Made by a program: the position numbers and the translations under genes
The notes under the pieces: generated by a model
The model's database searches: none
The model's input: only the letters and a program-made list of their open reading frames with translations
What the model was told of the DNA's origin: nothing
From: Bacteroidetes bacterium 4572_112
GTDB lineage: Bacteria > Bacteroidota > Bacteroidia > Bacteroidales > UBA1556
Direction: 5' to 3'
DNA length: 13,382 nt
NCBI GenBank assembly: GCA_002254285.1
Contig: NIUZ01000094.1
Span: 1-13,382, forward strand
Part shown: positions 6,357 to 12,034 of the stretch, one piece after another
Position numbering within the stretch: the stretch's first letter is position 1
Layout of the letters: the number at the start of each line of letters is the position of its first letter

Positions 6357-7358
6357 TTATTGCTTTTCGCCATCTTCTAGCGTCACAAAAACAATCTTTG
6401 CATAAGGAAACCATTTGCTCAAAGATTTTCTAACATCCTTTTCTAGAGTTTTCTTAGGTAACTCCACATATTTCATATCCTTCATATTCTCCACTCCTTC
6501 CGGAATATATTCTAAAGGATTATGCGAAAGATATAGTTTCTCTAGGCTCAGTAAATAAGCAAAATCCTCTGGCAATTCTTGAATATCATTATAACGCAAA
6601 TCCAAACTTTCGAGCTGAACTAATCCACCAAATTCACGAGGTAAAAAAGGGATATTATTATGAGATAAGTCCAATTGCCAAAGTACTTTAAGGTTTCCAA
6701 TATTCTTTGGCAATTTGCTAATATTACAGTTTGCAAGTTTTAGTGAGCTCAAAAACTTAATATCTTCTAATGTTTTAATAACCTCTGGCAAACGCAATCT
6801 ATCGTTAACTTCCCAAGGGATGGTATCCAAATTAAGATCGCTCAAATCAAGGCTCTCCAAGGTAAGAATTCGTGCCAATGGAGTAAATACTCTATTAAGA
6901 TCCAAGTATTTGCAACCTGCCAAACTAACCATCATTAGCTCTATTTCTTTAAGATTTTCAGGGATGGTTTTTAATGGATTATAACCCGCATAAACCTCCT
7001 CAAGATTCTCAAAATTACGTTCATCACCGGTATTAAAATATAATGATTCAATATTATTATGATCAATATGTAATATTTGAAGCTTACGAAGTTTGCTAAG
7101 ATTATCAGGAATTTCAGAAATCTGATTATCCGAAAGAATCAATATCTGCAAGTTACGAAATCTATTAATATTTTTCGGAAAAGCATCAAGCCCTTGACTA
7201 GATAAGTCAAGAATTATTACCTCGGCAGCTTTCTTATATGCCTTATCAATATCTGTAAATACTTCTTGCTCTTCTAATTCTTGCTCATCCATTAAACTTT
7301 GTCCAAACGAAAAAACAGAAAAAAGTATCAATATACTTAGGGTAAATGCTCGTATCAT
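6357..7358 (-). CDS. Exported leucine-rich-repeat protein
   Basis: A 333-aa protein with a signal peptide (MIRAFTLSILILFSVFSFG, Gln at +1), then an acidic stretch (DEQELEEQEVF). About ten leucine-rich repeats of roughly 23 residues cover residues ~47-300. The repeats follow the LxxLxLxxNxIxxLPxxLxxLxxL pattern, for example LQILILSDNQISEIPDNLSK, WQLDLSHNNIPFLPREFG and EKLYLSHNPLEYIPEGVEN. A C-terminal cap (SLSKWFPYAKIVFV) follows. LRR solenoids bind other proteins, so this is probably a periplasmic or surface scaffold. There is no sorting domain, membrane anchor or enzymatic domain. The small basic lipoprotein immediately downstream may be its partner or may tether it to a membrane; that is inference from position only. 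Confidence 0.92.
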   Translation of the reverse strand: MIRAFTLSILILFSVFSFGQSLMDEQELEEQEVFTDIDKAYKKAAEVIILDLSSQGLDAFPKNINRFRNLQILILSDNQISEIPDNLSKLRKLQILHIDHNNIESLYFNTGDERNFENLEEVYAGYNPLKTIPENLKEIELMMVSLAGCKYLDLNRVFTPLARILTLESLDLSDLNLDTIPWEVNDRLRLPEVIKTLEDIKFLSSLKLANCNISKLPKNIGNLKVLWQLDLSHNNIPFLPREFGGLVQLESLDLRYNDIQELPEDFAYLLSLEKLYLSHNPLEYIPEGVENMKDMKYVELPKKTLEKDVRKSLSKWFPYAKIVFVTLEDGEKQ

Positions 7359-7401
7359 AATGTTAATTTAAGGTTGTAATTATGTGTATTTCTATAGAAT
7401 T

Positions 7402-7409
7402 CAAAACTA
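7402..7409 (-). promoter_or_regulatory. Predicted -7 box of the LRR gene
   Basis: On the minus strand this reads TAGTTTTG, fitting TAnnTTTG, and ends 43 nt before the ATG at 7358. It is divergent from the pgk promoter box about 55 bp away. No convincing -33 element was found. Confidence 0.45.
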
Positions 7410-7464
7410 TAAAAAATACAAACAACTATCACGCTTAAAATTTAAATAATTCCTTTAAGATTGT

Positions 7465-7472
7465 TATCTTTG
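7465..7472 (+). promoter_or_regulatory. Predicted -7 box of pgk
   Basis: TATCTTTG fits TAnnTTTG. It is the only clear match in the 7359-7657 intergenic region on this strand and implies a long pgk leader of about 180 nt. No strong -33 element is seen. Confidence 0.5.
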
Positions 7473-7547
7473 CCACAAATAATTATATGTTATATTTTGA
7501 GTAAAAATAGCCATATAATAGCAATCTTGTATCTAACCTAATTAAAG

Positions 7548-7569
7548 TAAACATATGAAACGAACATGA
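7548..7569 (+). promoter_or_regulatory. Four-codon mini-ORF in the pgk leader, in a copy of the pgk start context
   Basis: The 13-mer TAAACATATGAAA occurs here (7548-7560) and again exactly at the pgk start (7651-7663), with both ATGs in the same context. The upstream ATG (7555) opens a mini-ORF encoding M-K-R-T that stops at TGA 7567-7569. That TGA lies inside the left arm of the leader hairpin. The layout resembles a leader peptide or decoy start, but the function is inferred. Confidence 0.35.
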
Positions 7570-7622
7570 CAAAATTTAATCCTATTTTGACCCATAAGGG
7601 CATGATTAAAATTTTGTTATGT
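7564..7622 (+). promoter_or_regulatory. Large hairpin in the pgk leader
   Basis: The left arm 7564-7581 pairs with the right arm 7604-7622 (ACATnACAAAATTT opposite AAATTTTGTnATGT, then AATC/GATT) with one mismatch and one bulge. The loop is about 22 nt. No T-tract follows the stem, so it is not a simple terminator. It ends 35 nt before the pgk ATG, where it could influence mRNA stability or translation. It could also be a bipartite DNA site. Confidence 0.5.
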
Positions 7623-7657
7623 GACTCCATATCACTTAATTAATAAATATTAAACAT

Positions 7658-8848
7658 ATGAAATCTATAAAACAAATTAGTTTAAAAGACAAAACTGTAA
7701 TTGTTCGTGTGGACTTTAATGTACCATTAAACGACAATCAGGAAGTAACTGATAATACTCGAATTATTGGAGCACTTCCTACAATAAAGAAATTAGTAAG
7801 TGATGGCGCAGCTGTAATCTTAATGTCACATTTGGGACGACCTAAAGGAGAGAAAAATGTTAAATTTTCGTTACAACCAGTAGCAAAAGAGCTCTCAACA
7901 CTATTGGGAATGCCTGTAAAGTTTGTGCCAGAAGTATTGAGTGCTGGAGTAAAGAAAACCGCTTCGGAATTAGAATCTGGAGAAGTTATGCTTTTGGAAA
8001 ACCTACGTTTTTGCCCAGGAGAAACTAAAGGTGACGAGGATATGGCTAAAGAGCTTGCTTCATTAGCTGACGTATATGTAAATGACGCATTTGGAACTGC
8101 TCACCGCCGACATGCTTCTACTGCTGTAATTGCAGAATATTTTCCTAATGACAAATACTTTGGTTTCCTTATGGAGCACGAGATTGTAAATCTTGAGCGC
8201 GCTTTAAATACCAAAGAGAATCCTTATACTGCGGTAATTGGTGGTGCAAAGGTTAGCTCTAAAATAGATATAATTCGCAACCTTATTCCAAAGGTTGACA
8301 ATATGATTATTGGTGGTGGAATGAGTTTCACTTTCATAAAAGCTATGGGCGGACAAATTGGAGGTTCACTTTACGAAGAAGATAAACTAGAGCTTGCTCG
8401 CGAAATCCTTAACGAAATGATTCTTGCAGGTGTAAATATATATTTACCAACAGATGTTGTGGCTGCTGATGCATTCTCTAATGATGCTAACAGCAAAATT
8501 GTTGACTCAAATAATATTCCTGAAGGATGGATGGGACTAGATATTGGACCTGATAGCTTAAAACGATTTGCTACTGCTGTAAAAGACAGTAGAATGGTAT
8601 TATGGAATGGCCCAATGGGCGTATTCGAGATGGATAAGTTTAGCAAAGGCACAAAAGGTGTGGCAATTGCTGTTGCGGCAGCGAGTACATCTGGTGCATT
8701 TACTGCTATTGGTGGTGGCGATTCTGTTGCAGCAATTAATAAATACGACCTTGGCGATATGCTTAGCTATGTTTCTACAGGTGGTGGAGCTATGCTTGAG
8801 TATCTTGAAGGCAAAACACTTCCTGGTATTGCTGCCATAAACGAATAG
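7658..8848 (+). CDS. pgk: Phosphoglycerate kinase
   Basis: A 396-aa protein of full family length with all signature segments. It catalyses the reversible transfer of phosphate from 1,3-bisphosphoglycerate to ADP in glycolysis and gluconeogenesis, in the cytoplasm. N-lobe substrate-binding motifs are RVDFNVP (17-23), SHLGRPKG (57-64), LLENLRF (112-118) and NDAFGTAHRRHAS (142-154). C-lobe nucleotide-binding motifs are GGAKVSSKI (195-203), GPDS (297-300), WNGPMGVFE (316-324) and GGGDS (352-356). The closing STGGGA at 373-378 is also present. The start ATG at 7658 fits the alignment exactly and has an A-rich leader with no Shine-Dalgarno sequence. The gene is monocistronic, with a long structured leader and a strong terminator. 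No other glycolytic gene is adjacent. Confidence 0.98.
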   Translation: MKSIKQISLKDKTVIVRVDFNVPLNDNQEVTDNTRIIGALPTIKKLVSDGAAVILMSHLGRPKGEKNVKFSLQPVAKELSTLLGMPVKFVPEVLSAGVKKTASELESGEVMLLENLRFCPGETKGDEDMAKELASLADVYVNDAFGTAHRRHASTAVIAEYFPNDKYFGFLMEHEIVNLERALNTKENPYTAVIGGAKVSSKIDIIRNLIPKVDNMIIGGGMSFTFIKAMGGQIGGSLYEEDKLELAREILNEMILAGVNIYLPTDVVAADAFSNDANSKIVDSNNIPEGWMGLDIGPDSLKRFATAVKDSRMVLWNGPMGVFEMDKFSKGTKGVAIAVAAASTSGAFTAIGGGDSVAAINKYDLGDMLSYVSTGGGAMLEYLEGKTLPGIAAINE

Positions 8849-8864
8849 AGCTATTTTAATTAAT

Positions 8865-8907
8865 AAAATCCTCCGAGTATAAATATGCTTAGGAGGATTT
8901 TCTTTTT
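8865..8907 (+). terminator. Rho-independent terminator after pgk
   Basis: A perfect 10-bp stem (AAAATCCTCC at 8865-8874, GGAGGATTTT at 8892-8901) has a short inner extension (GAG/CTT with a bulged A). It is followed by TCTTTTT. It lies 16 bp beyond the pgk stop. Confidence 0.9.
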
Positions 8908-9012
8908 AGTCCTTGATCTATTAATAAATATTAAATAAAGAACTTAAAACACAACCTTTTTGAGATTTCTTCGTTGAAGCTGTTCTTGATATAGATATTA
9001 AAATACAATATT

Positions 9013-9375
9013 ATGAGTGAAAATAAAAATAGTTTAAGGAATTTCCTTATCGGCGCAGTAGCTGGAGCTGCTGCAGGAGTAGCAATAGGTTTATTATTAG
9101 CTCCTGAAAAAGGAGAAGCTACTCGCGAAAAACTTGCCAACAAACTTGATGATCTTGAAGAAGATATGCTTGATAAAGTAAATGACTTTATTGATGTTGT
9201 TAGCGAAAAAGGGTCACAATTTGCATATGATATGCAAGAGAAAGCTGCTGAAGCTTCAGAAAAAAGTGCCGATTTTGTAAACGATATGAAAGAGAAAGCT
9301 GCTGATGTATCAGAAAAAGTTTCGCAGAAAATGAATAATGGCAAAACCGTAGATGTTGAAGCTAAAGAAGTATAA
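9013..9375 (+). CDS. YtxH-domain protein
   Basis: A 120-aa protein with the YtxH-family signature near the N-terminus. A Gly/Ala-rich membrane segment at residues ~12-30 (IGAVAGAAAGVAIGLLLA) is followed directly by PEKGEATREKL. The rest is a charged amphipathic helix. Residues 73-90 and 91-108 are an 18-residue tandem duplication (DMQEKAAEASEKSADFVN versus DMKEKAADVSEKVSQKMN). Relatives are small membrane-anchored proteins linked to general stress in Bacillus; the molecular role is unknown. It is the first gene of a trio: the next ATG follows its TAA by only 2 bases. No TAnnTTTG box is clear in the 105 bp upstream of it, so its promoter may use another sigma factor. Confidence 0.9.
   Translation: MSENKNSLRNFLIGAVAGAAAGVAIGLLLAPEKGEATREKLANKLDDLEEDMLDKVNDFIDVVSEKGSQFAYDMQEKAAEASEKSADFVNDMKEKAADVSEKVSQKMNNGKTVDVEAKEV
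9229..9336 (+). repeat. Internal 54-bp tandem duplication in the YtxH gene
   Basis: Two 54-bp units (9229-9282 and 9283-9336) encode the 18-residue repeats that both begin Asp-Met. The shared DNA core GAGAAAGCTGCTGA is identical in both. The preceding DMLDKVNDFI segment may be an older third copy. It probably lengthens an amphipathic helix. Confidence 0.7.
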
Positions 9376-9377
9376 TT

Positions 9378-9998
9378 ATGAGCTTTTCAGAATCAAATAA
9401 CCCTATAAACGAGCTACCAAATCAAATTAAAGCATCTTTAAATGCTAAGATTGATTTGTTTAGTTTATTCCTAATTAAGAAGCTCAGCAAAATTGTGCCG
9501 CTTTTTTTACTAGGTTTTATTCTAGGGTTTATATTTTTGTTTTTTACCTTATTTCTTTCCCACGCTTTTATTGCATGGTACGAAGACTATATTGGCAAGG
9601 GCTCCACAGCTGCATTAATAGTTAGTGGTTTCTATTTATTATTGGGCATAATTATCGTTATGTTCCGAAAGAAAATAATTTACGACCCAATACATAAATC
9701 CATTATCGAAGGTCTTAACTTTAAGGAAGTACATACTGCTTCTAATATAGGAGATATTCACTCTGTTGAGGAGCTTGATAAGGAGTTAGAAAAGTCAATT
9801 GTTAATAGCGAAATATTGGATGATGAATTAAATGATTCCATTAATGAAGCTAAGGATTATTATACTTTTGACTCAATAAAAAGTAGATTTTTCACTAATA
9901 TTATTGAAAATCCAAAGCCTCTTATTGGTACTATTTTGCAAACTATAATGAGTGTCCAGAATTTTAAATCTAGACGAAGATCAAAAAGAAAAGAATAA
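9378..9998 (+). CDS. Holin-3_6 / YqjE-like membrane protein with extended C-terminus
   Basis: A 206-aa protein. Residues ~20-110 have the layout of the Phage_holin_3_6 (YqjE-like) family. An amphipathic helix (LNAKIDLFSLFLIKKLSKI) is followed by two membrane segments at ~38-62 and ~77-97 and a cytoplasmic basic turn (FRKKIIYDPIHKSI). Despite the family name these are common chromosomal proteins found beside YtxH-like or DUF883-like genes, not phage lysis proteins. Residues ~115-206 are an acidic region with coiled-coil character (SVEELDKELEKSIVNSEILDDE) and a strongly basic end (KSRRRSKRKE); this extension is longer than usual. The start lies 2 bp after the YtxH stop and the stop 1 bp before the next ATG, so the three genes are probably translationally coupled. 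Confidence 0.82.
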   Translation: MSFSESNNPINELPNQIKASLNAKIDLFSLFLIKKLSKIVPLFLLGFILGFIFLFFTLFLSHAFIAWYEDYIGKGSTAALIVSGFYLLLGIIIVMFRKKIIYDPIHKSIIEGLNFKEVHTASNIGDIHSVEELDKELEKSIVNSEILDDELNDSINEAKDYYTFDSIKSRFFTNIIENPKPLIGTILQTIMSVQNFKSRRRSKRKE

Positions 9999-9999
9999 T

Positions 10000-10569
10000 A
10001 TGATTAACAAATTAAAAGACCGAAGCGGTTCTAAATGTGAGCTTTGTGGCTCTACAGAAAGCTTAGTTGTATATAAAATACCACCTGTAGAAGGCGAAGA
10101 TATTGCAAATAGCATATTGCTTTGTAGCAATTGCCATGAGCAAATTGAAGATCCCGAAAAAGTAGATGTAAACCATTGGCGTTGCTTAAATGATAGTATG
10201 TGGAGCGAAACTCCTGCTGTACAAGTTATGGCTTGGCGTATGCTTACACGACTTAAGTCCAATGTATGGCCTAACGATCTTTTGGAAATGCTATACCTTG
10301 ATGAGGAAACTCTTGCTTGGGCAAAAAGTAATGGTGATGGCGATGCTGATAAGCCTAAGCATATTGACAGCAATGGAAATGTGTTGCAAAATGGAGATAC
10401 GGTAATTCTTACTCAAACTCTAAATGTAAAAGGGTCGAGCATTAATGCTAAGCGCGGTACTGCAGTTCGTAAAATACGACTTGTGGAAGATGAGCCAACT
10501 CAGATTGAAGGCAAGGTAGAAGGACAACAAATTGTTATTCTTACTAAGTTTGTGAAGAAATCTAATTAA
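10000..10569 (+). CDS. PhnA/YjdM-family zinc-ribbon protein
   Basis: A 189-aa protein from the ATG at 10000. A GTG 48 bp upstream is in frame, but it lies inside the previous gene and adds residues outside the family. The N-terminal zinc ribbon has CELC (C13, C16) and CSNC (C42, C45). The C-terminal PhnA domain (~122-189) is very typical: DSNGNVLQNGDTV, LNVKGSS, KRGTAVRKIRLVE and a closing FVKK. E. coli PhnA (YjdM) is shorter, about 111 aa. Here ~60 extra residues (HWRCLNDSMWSETPAVQVMAWRML...) separate the two parts, an architecture I believe recurs in other phyla. The family is not the phosphonoacetate hydrolase of the same name and its role is unknown. Its 3' end overlaps the convergent gene by 8 bp. 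Confidence 0.92.
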   Translation: MINKLKDRSGSKCELCGSTESLVVYKIPPVEGEDIANSILLCSNCHEQIEDPEKVDVNHWRCLNDSMWSETPAVQVMAWRMLTRLKSNVWPNDLLEMLYLDEETLAWAKSNGDGDADKPKHIDSNGNVLQNGDTVILTQTLNVKGSSINAKRGTAVRKIRLVEDEPTQIEGKVEGQQIVILTKFVKKSN

Positions 10570-11371
10570 GCAAAAGACGCCACGATCGTTGTATTTTATT
10601 AAATACACTCAATTCTAATTTCTTATACTCTTCAAGATAATACTTTGCCTCGGCATTAGCATCCGATTTGCGATAATAATGTTCTGCGCGCATAAGTACT
10701 CTTTTGTGTAGTTTATTGTCTTCTATTTCCCAATATTCTTTTTGTGAATTTACAGATTTTTGCGACAAAATACGCTTCTTCTTTTTCATTCCCAAATCAA
10801 TCATAGTAAGAAATTGCCACTGCTGATGCATATAGTCTATTTCTAGTTTTTGAGTATTATAAAGGCTATAATATTTCATCAATTTGGCATCAACACTGGC
10901 ATCAAATAGCAATATTGAGTTTTGATATAAAATTGATAATTGAGCAGGATAGTTATTCTTAGTAATATTTTTTGTTTCGGTATTATAATAGAGCAGTCTT
11001 GCTTGTTTGTGAGTCAGTTGCAATCGTAAGCATGCTTCCTCAAACAAGCGTTGCCCCTCAATATTAAACGAATCGTTTGGCGCTAAACACCTCTGACGAA
11101 GCAAGCTAAAAGCCATCAAGCCATACTCTTCATTCAACTCATAGGATTTTGCCAATTCGAAAAACATATGTGCATTTACCTCAGAAATATGTGAGTTAAT
11201 TATAATACTATCACAAATAATTTCAGCATTGCGATAATTGTCTTCTGCGAGGTCTTTATCTCCTTGAGCATTTACCAACTGCAAATACTTAAACTCAATC
11301 AAAACATTGTCTTGCGAGAATAAATTTGTCACAGAAATCAGGACTAGTAATATTAGTATATATCTTTTCAT
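10562..11371 (-). CDS. Exported helical protein of unknown function (possibly TPR-like)
   Basis: A 269-aa protein with a clear signal peptide (MKRYILILLVLISVTNLFS, Gln at +1). I do not recognise the family. The mature part appears almost all alpha-helical, with helix pairs spaced like tetratricopeptide repeats (FKYLQLVNAQGDKDLAEDNY, HMFFELAKSYELNEEYGLMA, LMRAEHYYRKSDANAEAKYY), so a TPR-like periplasmic adaptor is a reasonable guess. There is no membrane anchor and no catalytic motif. Its ATG overlaps the stop of the upstream 199-aa gene (ATGA at 11368-11371), so the two are translationally coupled and probably act together. No terminator is visible; the last 8 bp overlap the convergent zinc-ribbon gene. 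Confidence 0.75.
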   Translation of the reverse strand: MKRYILILLVLISVTNLFSQDNVLIEFKYLQLVNAQGDKDLAEDNYRNAEIICDSIIINSHISEVNAHMFFELAKSYELNEEYGLMAFSLLRQRCLAPNDSFNIEGQRLFEEACLRLQLTHKQARLLYYNTETKNITKNNYPAQLSILYQNSILLFDASVDAKLMKYYSLYNTQKLEIDYMHQQWQFLTMIDLGMKKKKRILSQKSVNSQKEYWEIEDNKLHKRVLMRAEHYYRKSDANAEAKYYLEEYKKLELSVFNKIQRSWRLLLN

Positions 11372-11967
11372 AGCGAAGATATTTTAATACTTAATGAAGC
11401 TATTGGTAAAATTCCACTACTAGGATTATAACTATAGGCCTTTTGTAATTCGTGTTTAATACCGTATTTATATCTAATTTTATCTTGCTTACGATGTAGG
11501 AGATTCTCGCCACGTATCCAATCAAATAAGTAGGTAGAAATAATAAGCGTAGCCGAAGTAACAAGTATCACATCACTTTTTTTAATCTCCCACCCATTAC
11601 CTATGGTAATAACATCATCAGGATTAGGATCGCCGTTTATATCATACCAATTTTCATCATTTATTTGTGCGCTATAATATACAGCACTTAGGCCAATAAA
11701 ACCTACGGCACGAGCGCCTAATATTGCGTAGCCCATAGGTTTTTCTTGTGCTTTAAAATGCACATAACCTGGTACGACCATAGCATAAAGCATATCTTTT
11801 AGTCGTAAATTGGTTGACAGCAGATGAAACTCTTGCTTACTCATTCCCAAAGGAATATTTGGAATTTTCACATTATCATCCTTACCTTTTCGATAAATAT
11901 CGATATCCTGCGACATCATATTTATCGTAAATAAAAAAGAAAATATTATTAGTAGAAACCCTTTCAT
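11368..11967 (-). CDS. Exported membrane-associated protein of unknown function
   Basis: A 199-aa protein from the ATG at 11967. An ATG at 11994 would add nine residues but lies in the arm of a hairpin and would spoil the signal peptide (MKGFLLIIFSFLFTINMMS, Gln at +1). Two hydrophobic segments at ~78-98 (MGYAILGARAVGFIGLSAVYY) and ~131-150 (SDVILVTSATLIISTYLFDW) suggest membrane insertion. The loop between them contains an Asp/Asn-rich stretch, DINGDPNPDD at 109-118, that loosely recalls calcium-binding loops. VVPGYVHF before the first segment is reminiscent of DUF5683-type proteins (PG...F...KPxG), but I cannot assign the family. It overlaps the 269-aa gene by 4 bp and lies 67 bp after the cytochrome peroxidase, with a hairpin between. 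Confidence 0.72.
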   Translation of the reverse strand: MKGFLLIIFSFLFTINMMSQDIDIYRKGKDDNVKIPNIPLGMSKQEFHLLSTNLRLKDMLYAMVVPGYVHFKAQEKPMGYAILGARAVGFIGLSAVYYSAQINDENWYDINGDPNPDDVITIGNGWEIKKSDVILVTSATLIISTYLFDWIRGENLLHRKQDKIRYKYGIKHELQKAYSYNPSSGILPIASLSIKISSL

Positions 11968-11984
11968 ATATGTTATTTTAAAGC

Positions 11985-12017
11985 ACCCATGCATAAGTAC
12001 TTGCCATATGCATGGGT
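11985..12017. terminator. Perfect 11-bp inverted repeat after the cytochrome peroxidase gene
   Basis: ACCCATGCATA (11985-11995) and TATGCATGGGT (12007-12017) are exact reverse complements separated by 11 nt. It lies 17 bp beyond the peroxidase stop and 17 bp before the next minus-strand ATG. The T-tract after it on the minus strand is weak (GCTTTAAAAT), so it may be a leaky terminator or a processing or stabilising hairpin within one transcript. Confidence 0.55.
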
Positions 12018-12034
12018 ATTATTATTTATAAATA

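Noticed and set aside
8371..8840. Open frames overlapping the 3' half of pgk on both strands
   Set aside because: They are shadows of a fully conserved gene, with low-complexity translations.
8931..9344. 137-codon minus-strand frame over the YtxH gene
   Set aside because: The Ser/Phe-rich translation is the typical reverse of a Lys/Glu/Ala-rich helix; the plus-strand YtxH signature is clear.
9378..9998. Prophage or lysis cassette suggested by the holin-like protein
   Set aside because: No endolysin, capsid, integrase or other phage gene is present, and this family is a common chromosomal membrane protein beside YtxH genes.
9952..9999. GTG start at 9952 for the PhnA-family gene
   Set aside because: It lies inside the preceding gene and adds 16 residues outside the family; the ATG at 10000 follows the previous stop by one base.
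10000..10569. Phosphonate degradation role for the PhnA-family protein
   Set aside because: The PhnA/YjdM family is distinct from phosphonoacetate hydrolase, and no C-P lyase or phosphonate transporter gene is nearby.
10591..10606. GTATTT-TATT-AAATAC as a terminator for the zinc-ribbon gene
   Set aside because: The six-pair stem is almost all A/T, and no clean U-tract follows on either strand.
11968..11994. ATG at 11994 for the 199-aa protein
   Set aside because: It lies in the arm of an 11-bp hairpin and would put polar residues before an otherwise clean signal peptide.
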